Part shown: in pieces, positions 10,043 through 17,472 of the stretch
Layout: each line of letters begins with the position of its first letter
How positions within the stretch are numbered: position 1 is the first letter of the stretch
From: Nocardioides turkmenicus
Lineage (GTDB): Bacteria; Actinomycetota; Actinomycetes; Propionibacteriales; Nocardioidaceae
Direction: 5' to 3'
NCBI RefSeq assembly: GCF_011045035.1
Contig: NZ_JAALAA010000028.1
Coordinates: 1-57,424 of the forward strand
DNA: 57,424 nt
The notes under the pieces: model-generated
What the model was told of the DNA's origin: nothing
The model's input: the letters and a program-made list of their open reading frames with translations, nothing else
The model's database searches: none
Program-made: the position numbers and the translations under genes

Positions 10043-11011
10043 ATGACCGTCACGCACGAGCAAGCGCGCTGGTTCCACGAGACCTTCGAGAAGTTGTGCG
10101 ACAACGTCGAGAAGGCGGTGCTCGGCAAGCGCAACGTGATCCGCCTGGTGCTGACCGCGCTGCTCTCCGAGGGCCACCTGCTCCTCGAGGACTACCCCGG
10201 CACCGGGAAGACCCAGCTCGCCCGCGCCCTGGCCAACACCGTCCAGGGCTCGCACGCGCGCATCCAGTTCACGCCAGACCTGCTGCCGTCCGACGTCACC
10301 GGTGTGACCGTCTACGACCAGGGCAAGGGCGCCTTCGAGTTCCACCCGGGGCCGATCTTCCACTCGATCGTGCTGGCCGACGAGATCAACCGTGCCTCCC
10401 CGAAGACGCAGTCGGCGCTCCTGGAGGTCATGGAGGAGGGCCGGGTCACCGTCGACGGTGCCACCCGCGAGGTCGGCCGGCCGTTCATGGTGATCGCGAC
10501 CCAGAACCCGATCGAGCAGGCGGGGACCTACCGGCTGCCCGAGGCGCAGCTGGACCGCTTCCTGATGAAGACCTCGGTCGGCTACCCCGACCAGAACGCC
10601 ACCGTCGAGCTGCTGATGAACTCCTCGGTCCGCGACCGCGCCACCCTGGTCACCCCGATCATCACCGCCCCGACCGTCACCCAGATGGCCGAGATGGCCG
10701 ACCAGGTCTACATCGACCCCGCGATCGTCGCCTATGTCTCCGCGCTGATCGACGAGTCGCGTCGCCACAAGCACGTACGCCTCGGCGCCTCCATGCGTGG
10801 CTGCCTCGCCCTGGTGCGCACCGCCAAGGTGTGGGCGCTCGCCGAGGGCCGCTCGCAGGTGCTGCCCGACGACGTCAAGGCGCTCGCCCAGCCCGTGCTC
10901 TGCCACCGCCTGATCCTCGACCCGGAGGCGATGTTCAACGGCGTCACGGTCGACGACGTCATCGGCGACCTGCTCACCTCGGTCCCGGCTCCGCAGGAGC
11001 GGGTGTCGTGA
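10043..11011 (+). CDS. MoxR-family AAA+ ATPase
   Basis: MoxR chaperone-type ATPase, 322 aa. Walker A is EDYPGTGKT (residues 49-57), Walker B VLADEIN (about 110-116), sensor 1 ATQNPIEQAGTYRLPEAQLDRF. Proteins of this group act with von Willebrand-like or DUF58 partners to remodel or activate protein complexes; the DUF58 partner is encoded immediately downstream with a four-base GTGA overlap. A GGAGACAAG ribosome site precedes ATG 10043, and the gap to the giant FnIII gene is only 10 bp, so all are one transcript. Confidence 0.95.
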   Translation: MTVTHEQARWFHETFEKLCDNVEKAVLGKRNVIRLVLTALLSEGHLLLEDYPGTGKTQLARALANTVQGSHARIQFTPDLLPSDVTGVTVYDQGKGAFEFHPGPIFHSIVLADEINRASPKTQSALLEVMEEGRVTVDGATREVGRPFMVIATQNPIEQAGTYRLPEAQLDRFLMKTSVGYPDQNATVELLMNSSVRDRATLVTPIITAPTVTQMAEMADQVYIDPAIVAYVSALIDESRRHKHVRLGASMRGCLALVRTAKVWALAEGRSQVLPDDVKALAQPVLCHRLILDPEAMFNGVTVDDVIGDLLTSVPAPQERVS

Positions 11012-12315
11012 CCTCGCTGGTCGAGCCGCCGGAGCCGCTAGGCGGAGGCGTGTCGAGACCAACACAGTCGATTCGAGCGCGTCTTCGGACCGTGTTGGTC
11101 TCGACACGCTCGCTTGCGCTCGCGGCTCGACCAGCCCTGGGGGCGGTGTCGAAATGGTTCGGCACGGTGACCTCGATCGGCTGGGGCGTGCTGCTCCTCG
11201 GCGCGCTGGCCTGGGTCGCAGCGACCGCCCTCGGCTGGATCGAGGCGGCCGTCGTGGCGATGGCGGCGCTCTTCTTGGTGATCGGAGCGGCCTTCTTCAT
11301 GATCGGGCGCACCCGGCTCGCGGTGGCGACCGTGGTCGAGCCGCCGCGCGTCGCTGTCGGTCAGGCACTCACCGGCGAGCTGCGCGCCCGCAACGAGGCG
11401 CGCGGCCCGCTCGTCTCGACCAGTCTGGAGTTCCCGATCGGGGCAGGCGGGGTGACGTACGACCTGCCGATGCTGCTTCCCGGCGCCGAGCACACCGAGC
11501 TCTTCGTGGTGCCGACGCAGCGCCGTGGCGTGATCGACGTCGGGCCCGTCCGGACCGTACGTGGCGACCCGCTGGGCCTCTTCCGGCGGGTGCAGGAGTG
11601 GACCGACCGCACCGAGGTGTTCGTCCACCCGCGCACCACCCACCTGGAGCCCTTCGGCGTCGGCCTGATCCGAGACCTGGAGGGTTCGACGGCGCAGAAC
11701 ACCTCGATGAGCGACCTCGCCTTCCACGCGCTGCGGGAGTACGTCCCCGGCGACGACCTGCGCCACATCCACTGGCGCTCGTCCGCGCGCCACGGTCAGC
11801 TGCTGGTGCGCCAGTTCCTCGACACCCGCCGCTCCCACATCGTCGTCATCGTCGACTCCTCGCCGATGTCCTACGACAGCGAGGAGGAGTACGAGACCGC
11901 GATGTCGATCGCCGGCTCGCTGCTCCGGCGCGGGATCCTGGACGAGTTCGACGTCTCGTTCGCGACCGGCGACGTGCTCCTGGTGCGTGCCTCCGCGGCG
12001 AGCGGGGGAGGGCGCTCGGCCCTCGACGCCTGCTCGCGCGCGACCCCGCAGCCGACCAGCCTGATCGAGGTCACCGCCGAGGCCGCCCGGCAGGCGCCCG
12101 ACGCGTCGCTGGTGATGCTGGTGACCGGCCGCTACCCGGATTTCGTGACGCTGCAGCGTGCGGCCGGGCAGTTCTCGGTCGACGCCACCACCGTCGCCGT
12201 ACGGGTCGACACGAGCCAGCGCGCTGGGTTCAAGGCCGTCGCCGACCTGCCGGTGCTCACCCTGCCTGACCTGGACCAGCTGCCGATCGTGCTGTCGAAG
12301 GGGTTGACCGGATGA
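11008..12315 (+). CDS. DUF58 membrane protein, MoxR partner; N-terminus encoded by a REP-like repeat
   Basis: 435 aa if translated from GTG 11008. Two TM segments (about residues 55-100) precede the cytoplasmic DUF58 region, recognised by FHALREYVPGDDLRHIHWRSSAR (about 245-265) and the following VIVDSSPMS, a vWA-like metal-site strand. DUF58 proteins are MoxR clients or partners. Odd point: residues about 4-42 (11018-11133) are encoded by a palindromic repeat unlike any DUF58 N-terminus. An in-frame GTG at 11146 just after the repeat could be the true start, which would make the repeat intergenic. I kept 11008 because of the GTGA overlap with moxR. The stop overlaps the transglutaminase-like gene by four bases (ATGA). 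Confidence 0.88.
   Translation: MTSLVEPPEPLGGGVSRPTQSIRARLRTVLVSTRSLALAARPALGAVSKWFGTVTSIGWGVLLLGALAWVAATALGWIEAAVVAMAALFLVIGAAFFMIGRTRLAVATVVEPPRVAVGQALTGELRARNEARGPLVSTSLEFPIGAGGVTYDLPMLLPGAEHTELFVVPTQRRGVIDVGPVRTVRGDPLGLFRRVQEWTDRTEVFVHPRTTHLEPFGVGLIRDLEGSTAQNTSMSDLAFHALREYVPGDDLRHIHWRSSARHGQLLVRQFLDTRRSHIVVIVDSSPMSYDSEEEYETAMSIAGSLLRRGILDEFDVSFATGDVLLVRASAASGGGRSALDACSRATPQPTSLIEVTAEAARQAPDASLVMLVTGRYPDFVTLQRAAGQFSVDATTVAVRVDTSQRAGFKAVADLPVLTLPDLDQLPIVLSKGLTG
11018..11133. repeat. REP-like palindromic element (two inverted copies)
   Basis: Left copy about 11018-11064 starts TGGTCGAGCCGC and ends GTGTCGAGACCAACAC. Right copy 11092-11133 starts GTGTTGGTCTCGACACGC and ends GCGGCTCGACCA, the inverse of the left. 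The two would pair into one large hairpin around a 27-base loop. From memory, similar TCGACACGC...GCGGCTCGACCA palindromes are common between genes of Nocardioides and related actinobacteria; here it sits across the start of the DUF58 gene. Confidence 0.8.
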
Positions 12316-14549
12316 CGAAGCACCACGCCACCGACGCCCTGCTGCTGTTCCTGCTCGGCACCATCGCCTTCCTCGGCTTCGACGACACCTACGCCGGCTG
12401 GACCTATCTGATCGCCGGTGTCGCCGGCCTCCTGCTCGGGATCCTCATCGCCTTCGTCGGCCGCGGCCAGCCGGTCGTCGTGCTCGCTGTCGGCCTGCTC
12501 GCCGCGTTCTTCGTGCTCGGCGGCGCAGTCGCGCTGCACGGCATCGGCAACCTGTCGTTCCTGCCGGTCCCCGACACGCTCGGCACCCTCGCCGACAACT
12601 CCGTGCACGGCTGGAAGCGGCTGCTGACCACGCTGCCGCCGGTCGACGGCGGGGCGCTGCTGACGATCCCCTACATCCTCGGGCTGGTCGCGGGCTGTGT
12701 CGGCTTCGCGCTCGCGGTGCGGGTCAAGGCGGCGCTGCCGCCGGTGCTCGTCGCGTTCGCGCTGATGGCCGGGGTGATCCTGCTCGGCGTGCAGGACCCG
12801 TCCAAGACCGCCCTGCTCGGCGCCCTCTTCGGCGCGATCGCGATCACCTGGCTCTGCATCCGCGGGTTGCGGGCCCGTGCCCTGGCCGCCGGCGGCCGGC
12901 GGATTTCGCGCACCGCCATCGGCGCCGGCCTGTGCCTCGGCGCCGCCGGACTGGCGTTCCTCGGCGGGCCGCTGCTGCCGGGCCTCGCGCCCGAGCGCAC
13001 CGTCCTGCGCGGCGAGATCGAGCCGCCCTTCGACGTCGGGCAGTACCCGTCGCCGCTGGCCGGTTTCCGGGTCTACACCAAGGGCTACCAGACACCGGAG
13101 GACGACCGCCGGCTCTACGAGAAGGACCTGTTCACCGTCTCCGGCCTGCCCGAGGGCACCCGGATCCGGGTCGCCGCGATGGATTCGTACGACGGCACCG
13201 TCTGGCGCGCGGCCAACGACTCCGGCGAGACCGAAGGGCCCGACGACACCTTCCAGAAGATCAGCTCGACGCTCCGCAACCCGCTCGCTGACGGCAAGCA
13301 GGTGCGCGGCACGATCACGATCGGCGAGGACTTCGGCGGCGTCTGGGTGCCGCTCCCGACCGCGCTGACCCACATCTCGTTCGACGGCCCCGACGCCGAC
13401 TCGTTCCGCTACAACCTGGCGACCTCGACCGGTGTCCTGCCGTCCGCGCTGAAGCCGGGCGACTCCTACACCTTCACCGCCTCGGTCGACGACGAGAAGG
13501 TGACCAAGAAGAGCGAACCGTGGTCGGGCGGATCGCCGATCGGTGACGAGGCCGCCCAGTTCCAGGCGCTCGCGGCCGAGTACGCCGGCGGTGGTGACTC
13601 GCCGATCACCAACGCGCTCGCGGTTGCGTCGAAGCTCAAGGAGGAGGGGACGTACACGGACGGCGAGCCGCCCAACCAGCAGTACCCGGCGGGTCACTCG
13701 CTGCGTCGTCTCGCCGACTTCACCGCCAAGGGTGGCCAGCTCGCCGGCAACGACGAGCAGTACGCCGCACTGATGGCCGTCCTGGCCAACCAGGTCGGTG
13801 TGCCGGCCCGGGTCGTCCTCGGTGCCGTCGTCGGCTCCGACGGAGTCGTCCAGGGCAAGGACATGCACGCCTGGGTCGAGCTGCGGATGTCCGACGGGTC
13901 CTGGGCCACCCTGGACTGGTCCGAGTTCATGAACACCGAGAAGCCGCCCGAGCAGAACGCCCCTCAGCCCGAGGAGCTCGTCACCGGCAAGGTCGTCCCG
14001 CCGCCGGCCCCCGTGCGCCCGCCCGCGACCTCCGGCGACCCCCTGGACGAGTCGGTCAACCAGAAGGCCAACTCACGTCCGGACGGGTTCAGGCTTCCCG
14101 GATGGCTGATCGCCGTCTTCACGTACGTCGGTCTGCCGGTCTTGCTCATCCTGGCCCTGTGCGGGGCGATCATCGGCGCCAAGATCTGGCGCCGACATCG
14201 GCGACGTACGCGCGGCACCCCGGTCGCCCGCCTCTCCGGCGGCTGGCGCGAGACCCTCGACCACGCCCGTGACTTCGGCGTCGGGGTGCCCGTCGGCGCC
14301 ACCCGCCGCGAGCAGGCCTCCGTGCTGTCCGCCTCTCCGGGCATGGACGGCGCACCAGGCCTGGCCCTGCTCACCGACACCACCATGTTCGGTGAGACCG
14401 GACCCGACGATGCCGAGGTCGCCGCCTTCTGGGAGCAGGTCGGGACCCTCCGCTCCTCGGTCTCCGGGTCGCGCACCAGGTGGCAGCGCATCCGCGCGGC
14501 CGTCAACCCGCTCTCGCTGTTGCCCTCGCGGGTGTGGCGGAGGCGCTAG
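12312..14549 (+). CDS. DUF3488/transglutaminase-fold membrane protein without catalytic Cys
   Basis: 745 aa. About six N-terminal TM segments (to about residue 220), an external domain, a transglutaminase-like core (about 465-540), a Pro-rich linker, a last TM segment (about 599-620) and a basic cytoplasmic tail. In active relatives the core reads GYCE(Q/Y)FA, then a His strand and an Asp. Here it reads GNDEQYAAL, so the nucleophile position is Asp481 instead of Cys, while His519 (DMHAWVEL) and Asp535 (LDWSEF) remain. It should therefore lack transglutaminase or Cys-protease chemistry. The MoxR-DUF58-transglutaminase order is a widespread operon. ATGA overlap with DUF58; the next gene starts on the base after this stop. 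Confidence 0.88.
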   Translation: MTKHHATDALLLFLLGTIAFLGFDDTYAGWTYLIAGVAGLLLGILIAFVGRGQPVVVLAVGLLAAFFVLGGAVALHGIGNLSFLPVPDTLGTLADNSVHGWKRLLTTLPPVDGGALLTIPYILGLVAGCVGFALAVRVKAALPPVLVAFALMAGVILLGVQDPSKTALLGALFGAIAITWLCIRGLRARALAAGGRRISRTAIGAGLCLGAAGLAFLGGPLLPGLAPERTVLRGEIEPPFDVGQYPSPLAGFRVYTKGYQTPEDDRRLYEKDLFTVSGLPEGTRIRVAAMDSYDGTVWRAANDSGETEGPDDTFQKISSTLRNPLADGKQVRGTITIGEDFGGVWVPLPTALTHISFDGPDADSFRYNLATSTGVLPSALKPGDSYTFTASVDDEKVTKKSEPWSGGSPIGDEAAQFQALAAEYAGGGDSPITNALAVASKLKEEGTYTDGEPPNQQYPAGHSLRRLADFTAKGGQLAGNDEQYAALMAVLANQVGVPARVVLGAVVGSDGVVQGKDMHAWVELRMSDGSWATLDWSEFMNTEKPPEQNAPQPEELVTGKVVPPPAPVRPPATSGDPLDESVNQKANSRPDGFRLPGWLIAVFTYVGLPVLLILALCGAIIGAKIWRRHRRRTRGTPVARLSGGWRETLDHARDFGVGVPVGATRREQASVLSASPGMDGAPGLALLTDTTMFGETGPDDAEVAAFWEQVGTLRSSVSGSRTRWQRIRAAVNPLSLLPSRVWRRR

Positions 14550-15038
14550 GTGCGCCTGGAGGCCGCCGGCGCCTACCGTCGTACGCAGGCTGAGCGGGAC
14601 GACCAGCGGTTGTCGTGGATCCGCTCCGATCGGGCCTTCTTCGCCTCCGGCGCGTGTCACATCCTGGCGTGGGCCTGTCGTGAGGCGTATCCCGATCATG
14701 CGGTCGGGATCGCCGCGATGCGGTTCGTGGGGGAGTCCCGGGCTTTTCATGCGTACGCGACATGGGGATCCTGGAGCTTCGACCACTCCGGGTGGAACGC
14801 GGAGTCCGCCCTTCTCGCCGTGAACTCGGAGTTTGAGGGGCGCCCCATCGAGCGCTTCGGGGTCAGCTCTGGGTTGGCAGCCTTCTGCCAGGACCACTAT
14901 TCCCGAATGCCAGCGGACTACTGGGACGACCCGGGCGCGCGGGCTCGGGCGTACGTCCGTCGGTTCGAGCCGCCGTGGTCAGGAGTGGAGCCCGTACTCG
15001 ATGATCCGGGTCGGCGTGATCCGCAGGATCTCGCGTGA
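14550..15038 (+). CDS. Small protein of unknown family with candidate Cys/His/Asp set
   Basis: 162 aa, family not recognised. GTG 14550 directly follows the TAG of the transglutaminase-like gene, so it is most likely translated by coupling. There is no signal peptide or TM. Three polar residues stand in a helix-strand-strand arrangement like papain/transglutaminase-fold enzymes: Cys36 in SGACHILAWA, His67 in FHAYATWG and Asp78 in SFDHSGW. This is suggestive but untested. The last ~20 residues are encoded opposite the 3' end of the PPOX gene (60-bp convergent overlap). Confidence 0.7.
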   Translation: MRLEAAGAYRRTQAERDDQRLSWIRSDRAFFASGACHILAWACREAYPDHAVGIAAMRFVGESRAFHAYATWGSWSFDHSGWNAESALLAVNSEFEGRPIERFGVSSGLAAFCQDHYSRMPADYWDDPGARARAYVRRFEPPWSGVEPVLDDPGRRDPQDLA

Positions 15039-15344
15039 CATGCCCTTCATCGGCGGGTCCACGTCGGTGAGCGCCTCGGCGGTTCCGCGGATCTCGATCA
15101 TCCGCGGCTTCCAGGGGTTGGTGGACTCGAGGTCGTCGACGACGAACGCGACCTGGTTGTGCTTCTGGGCGTTCCTGAACTTCCTGGACCTGCCCATCTG
15201 GTGGCCGCCGATGACGATCCGGTGTTCATCGTCGATCTTGAAGCCCACGGGGTTGTTCTGCAGGCCGCCGTCGGGGGCTAGCGTCGCGAGCCTCCCCAGG
15301 GGTTGGGTGCGGAGGTAGCGGAGCTGGGTCTCGGTGAACTTCAT
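14979..15344 (-). CDS. PPOX-class (pyridoxamine oxidase-like, probably F420-dependent) flavoprotein
   Basis: 121 aa split-barrel protein of the PNPOx-like family. LGRLATLAPDGGLQNNPVGFKI and IVIGGHQMGRSRKFRNAQKHNQVAFVVDDL match the strands and cofactor-binding Arg/Lys region of actinobacterial PPOX-type F420-dependent proteins (the TIGR04023-like group, from memory). ATG 15344 (MKFTETQL) chosen; an upstream TTG would add seven residues without a better ribosome site. Substrate unknown. Its 3' end overlaps the preceding convergent gene by 60 bp. Confidence 0.82.
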   Translation of the reverse strand: MKFTETQLRYLRTQPLGRLATLAPDGGLQNNPVGFKIDDEHRIVIGGHQMGRSRKFRNAQKHNQVAFVVDDLESTNPWKPRMIEIRGTAEALTDVDPPMKGMSREILRITPTRIIEYGLHS

Positions 15345-15699
15345 GGGTCCAGGGTCGAGGCTCAAGTTGAGTTGAGGTCAAGGGTTGTCTGCCGACTCGG
15401 CACCACCTTCTGGAAACCTTGCTTAACGACTGCGCTTTCGGGTCCGGGTTCGCCGCCGACCCGTTCTTTGATTGTTTCTCCATCACGCACCGCGTCAAGG
15501 ACGCCCTTCGGGCGCCGGCTTCGCCGGCCGCTTCGCGGTCCTTGACCCGGCGCCCGATCGAGAAAAGATTTCGCCTGTATCGGGGCGGCGGCGACAGAGT
15601 GGCGCAGCACTCATGATTCCTGTTCGCCGACTGCTTAACATGGGTCTGACCAGCCAAAAGGTGTCGCGAAGTGCTGGTCGCTCGCATATAATAAGACAC
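15345..15699. other. 355-bp intergenic region with a structured GC-rich repeat
   Basis: No convincing gene. 15494-15502 (GTCAAGGAC) and 15538-15546 (GTCCTTGAC) form a perfect inverted repeat enclosing smaller hairpins, CCCTTCGGG, GCCGGCTTCGCCGGC and CCGCTTCGCGG, giving a cloverleaf-like stack. The right end holds the DUF222 gene promoter. Base composition is slightly lower in GC than the flanks, consistent with acquired DNA around the DUF222/HNH gene (inference). Confidence 0.6.
15687..15692 (+). promoter_or_regulatory. Consensus -10 box of a leaderless promoter
   Basis: TATAAT ends seven bases before ATG 15700, and there is no Shine-Dalgarno sequence, so transcription should begin at or next to the start codon. 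No clear -35 element 17-18 bases upstream. Confidence 0.75.
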
Positions 15700-16992
15700 A
15701 TGTACGAGACCATCGACCGCCTCCTCGACGGACCACCACCCGGTGCGTCCGAGGGGGAGCTGGTCGACTGGATCACTCGTCTCGAAGCGGTGAAGTGTCG
15801 GGCCGAGGCTGTTCAGGCAGAAGCAGGGGTGCGTCTCGAGGAACCCGCCCGGGCACGGCAGACCAGGGTCGGGGTGCCGGCTCGGAAGCTGGGTGAGGGC
15901 GTGGCCTCGCAGGTGGCGTTGGCGCGGCGGGTCTCGCCGGCCAAAGGTGCGAAGCTGCTGGGGCTGGCGAAGATCCTGATTGCGGAGATGCCACACACGT
16001 TCGCCTTGATGCAGGCCGGATTGTTCTCGCTGTGGCAGGCCACCATCCTCGCCCGGGAGACCGCGTGCCTCTCCCTTGATGACCGCCGCGTCATCGACCA
16101 CGAGCTCTGCGCCGCTGGACCCGATGGGGAGCCCGCGAAGGCGGTGGCGATGGGGCTACGCCAGCTTGAGAACGCCGCCAAGAAGCTCGCCATCACCCTC
16201 GACCAGGAATCCGTCGTCAACCGCGCCGCCAACGCGGCCAAAGACCGACGCGTCAGCCTGCGGCCGGCACCGGACACGATGACCTGGCTCGGCGCCCTCC
16301 TCCCGGTCAAGGACGGGGTCGCGGTATTCGCGGCCCTCGACCAGGCCGCCAAGACCGCTGCCGCCGCTGGCGATGAACGGTCGCGGGGTCAGGTCATGGC
16401 CGACACCCTCGTCGACCGAGTTACCGGGCGTGAGGCCGGGGTGAAGCCCCGGATCGAGGTCAAGATCGTGACGACCGCCGAGGCGCTGGCCCACGATGCC
16501 GATCAGCCCGCGATGGTGGAGGGCTACGGACCCGTTCCCGCGGCGTGGGCGCGTGAATCCCTCGCTGACGCCGAGGTGTTCGTCCGTCGCCTGTTCACCG
16601 ACCCGGTCGGGCAGTTGGTGGCGATGGAATCGCGCTCCCGGATGGCGCCCGATGGACTGGCGGAGTTCATCACGACCCGTGACGGTGGGATCTGCAGGAC
16701 CGTCGGCTGTGATGCCCCGATCCGCAACATCGACCACGTCGAACGCCACGCCGACGGCGGCACCACCCGCGCCGCGAACCTCCAAGGTCTCTGCGAACGA
16801 TGCAACCAAGCCAAGGAAGCGATCGGCTGGCAGGCCAGACCAGGACCCGACGGCTCCATCACCACCATCACACCCACCGGCCACGTCTACACCAGTCCAC
16901 CACCCGACACCTGGCGGCCGGACCCACCACCACTGTCCCGGGCAGAGTTCGCGCTGCGCGACGTACTGCTCGACCACACGCTCGCCGCGTGA
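15700..16992 (+). CDS. DUF222 / HNH endonuclease (13E12-repeat family)
   Basis: 430 aa. The N-terminal two thirds is the Ala-rich helical DUF222 region, and the C-terminus is an HNH nuclease: CRTVGCDAP, IDHVERHADGGTT, NLQGLCERCNQAKE carry the zinc Cys pairs, the catalytic His and the Asn. These genes occur in many copies per actinobacterial genome and may be selfish; cleavage target unknown. ATG 15700 is chosen because TATAAT sits seven bases upstream. Upstream in-frame sequence is non-homologous. The following pseudogene and structured repeat suggest a region of past insertion. Confidence 0.9.
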   Translation: MYETIDRLLDGPPPGASEGELVDWITRLEAVKCRAEAVQAEAGVRLEEPARARQTRVGVPARKLGEGVASQVALARRVSPAKGAKLLGLAKILIAEMPHTFALMQAGLFSLWQATILARETACLSLDDRRVIDHELCAAGPDGEPAKAVAMGLRQLENAAKKLAITLDQESVVNRAANAAKDRRVSLRPAPDTMTWLGALLPVKDGVAVFAALDQAAKTAAAAGDERSRGQVMADTLVDRVTGREAGVKPRIEVKIVTTAEALAHDADQPAMVEGYGPVPAAWARESLADAEVFVRRLFTDPVGQLVAMESRSRMAPDGLAEFITTRDGGICRTVGCDAPIRNIDHVERHADGGTTRAANLQGLCERCNQAKEAIGWQARPGPDGSITTITPTGHVYTSPPPDTWRPDPPPLSRAEFALRDVLLDHTLAA

Positions 16993-17057
16993 CCGACGAC
17001 CCGGGCCGCGAGCAATATCGGTTGCGCACCGGCGCGGTTCAGCGCTTGCATGCGCAC

Positions 17058-17461
17058 GTGAGCGACGCCATCTTCGCCCTCGAACGTGGAACCGGAACTC
17101 CGGTGGTCATGATCCACGGCTGGGGTGTCGACCACCGGCTGCTGCTTCCGCTCGATCCGCTGTTCGAGGATCACCGACAAGAGTGGCGGTGCATCTACGT
17201 GGACCTTCCGGTTCTCGACAGTTCACCTGGACGTACGCCGCTGGGAGCTCTTCCGCGATGCTGTCGTGCCGGGGCTCGAGGCGTTCGACCGAGACTTCGT
17301 CGACTGTGTCACGCCTGGCTGGGAGGACCAGCTGGCACTGCTGCGGCACTACCCGCGTACGACCGCGGTGGTCCTCGACGGCTGTGGCCACAACGCCCAT
17401 CTCGAGTATCCAGACGTCGTCGGGACCCCACCTCAGGAGCTGGCTCGACACGGTCGGCTGA
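17058..17461 (+). pseudogene. Alpha/beta-hydrolase remnant, internal deletion and frameshifts
   Basis: Three reading frames carry consecutive pieces of one alpha/beta hydrolase. Frame of 17058: VSDAIFALERGTGTPVVMIHGWGVDHRLLLPLDPLF...CIYVDLP (start, oxyanion HGWG). The next frame, from about 17220: DVRRWELFRDAVVPGLEAFDRDF...VVLDGCGHNAHLEYPDVVG, with the catalytic-His GHNAH. A third frame from about 17430: LRSWLDTVG and stop at 17461. The whole middle, including the GxSxG nucleophile elbow and catalytic Asp region, is deleted at about 17207-17220. A possible start at GTG 16989 would overlap the DUF222 stop. Not functional as a hydrolase. Confidence 0.8.
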
Positions 17462-17472
17462 CCCTTCTCCGA

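Noticed and set aside
3622..10134. Very long open frame antisense to the giant FnIII gene (about 2170 codons)
   Set aside because: Composition is Arg/Gly/Asp/Val-rich with no domain; it is the antisense shadow of a long GC-rich gene whose third-position bias removes stops.
15494..15546. GC-rich nested hairpins as a possible riboswitch or ncRNA
   Set aside because: No match to a riboswitch I recognise, and the DUF222 promoter is downstream of it, so it would not be in that transcript; kept only as a structured repeat.
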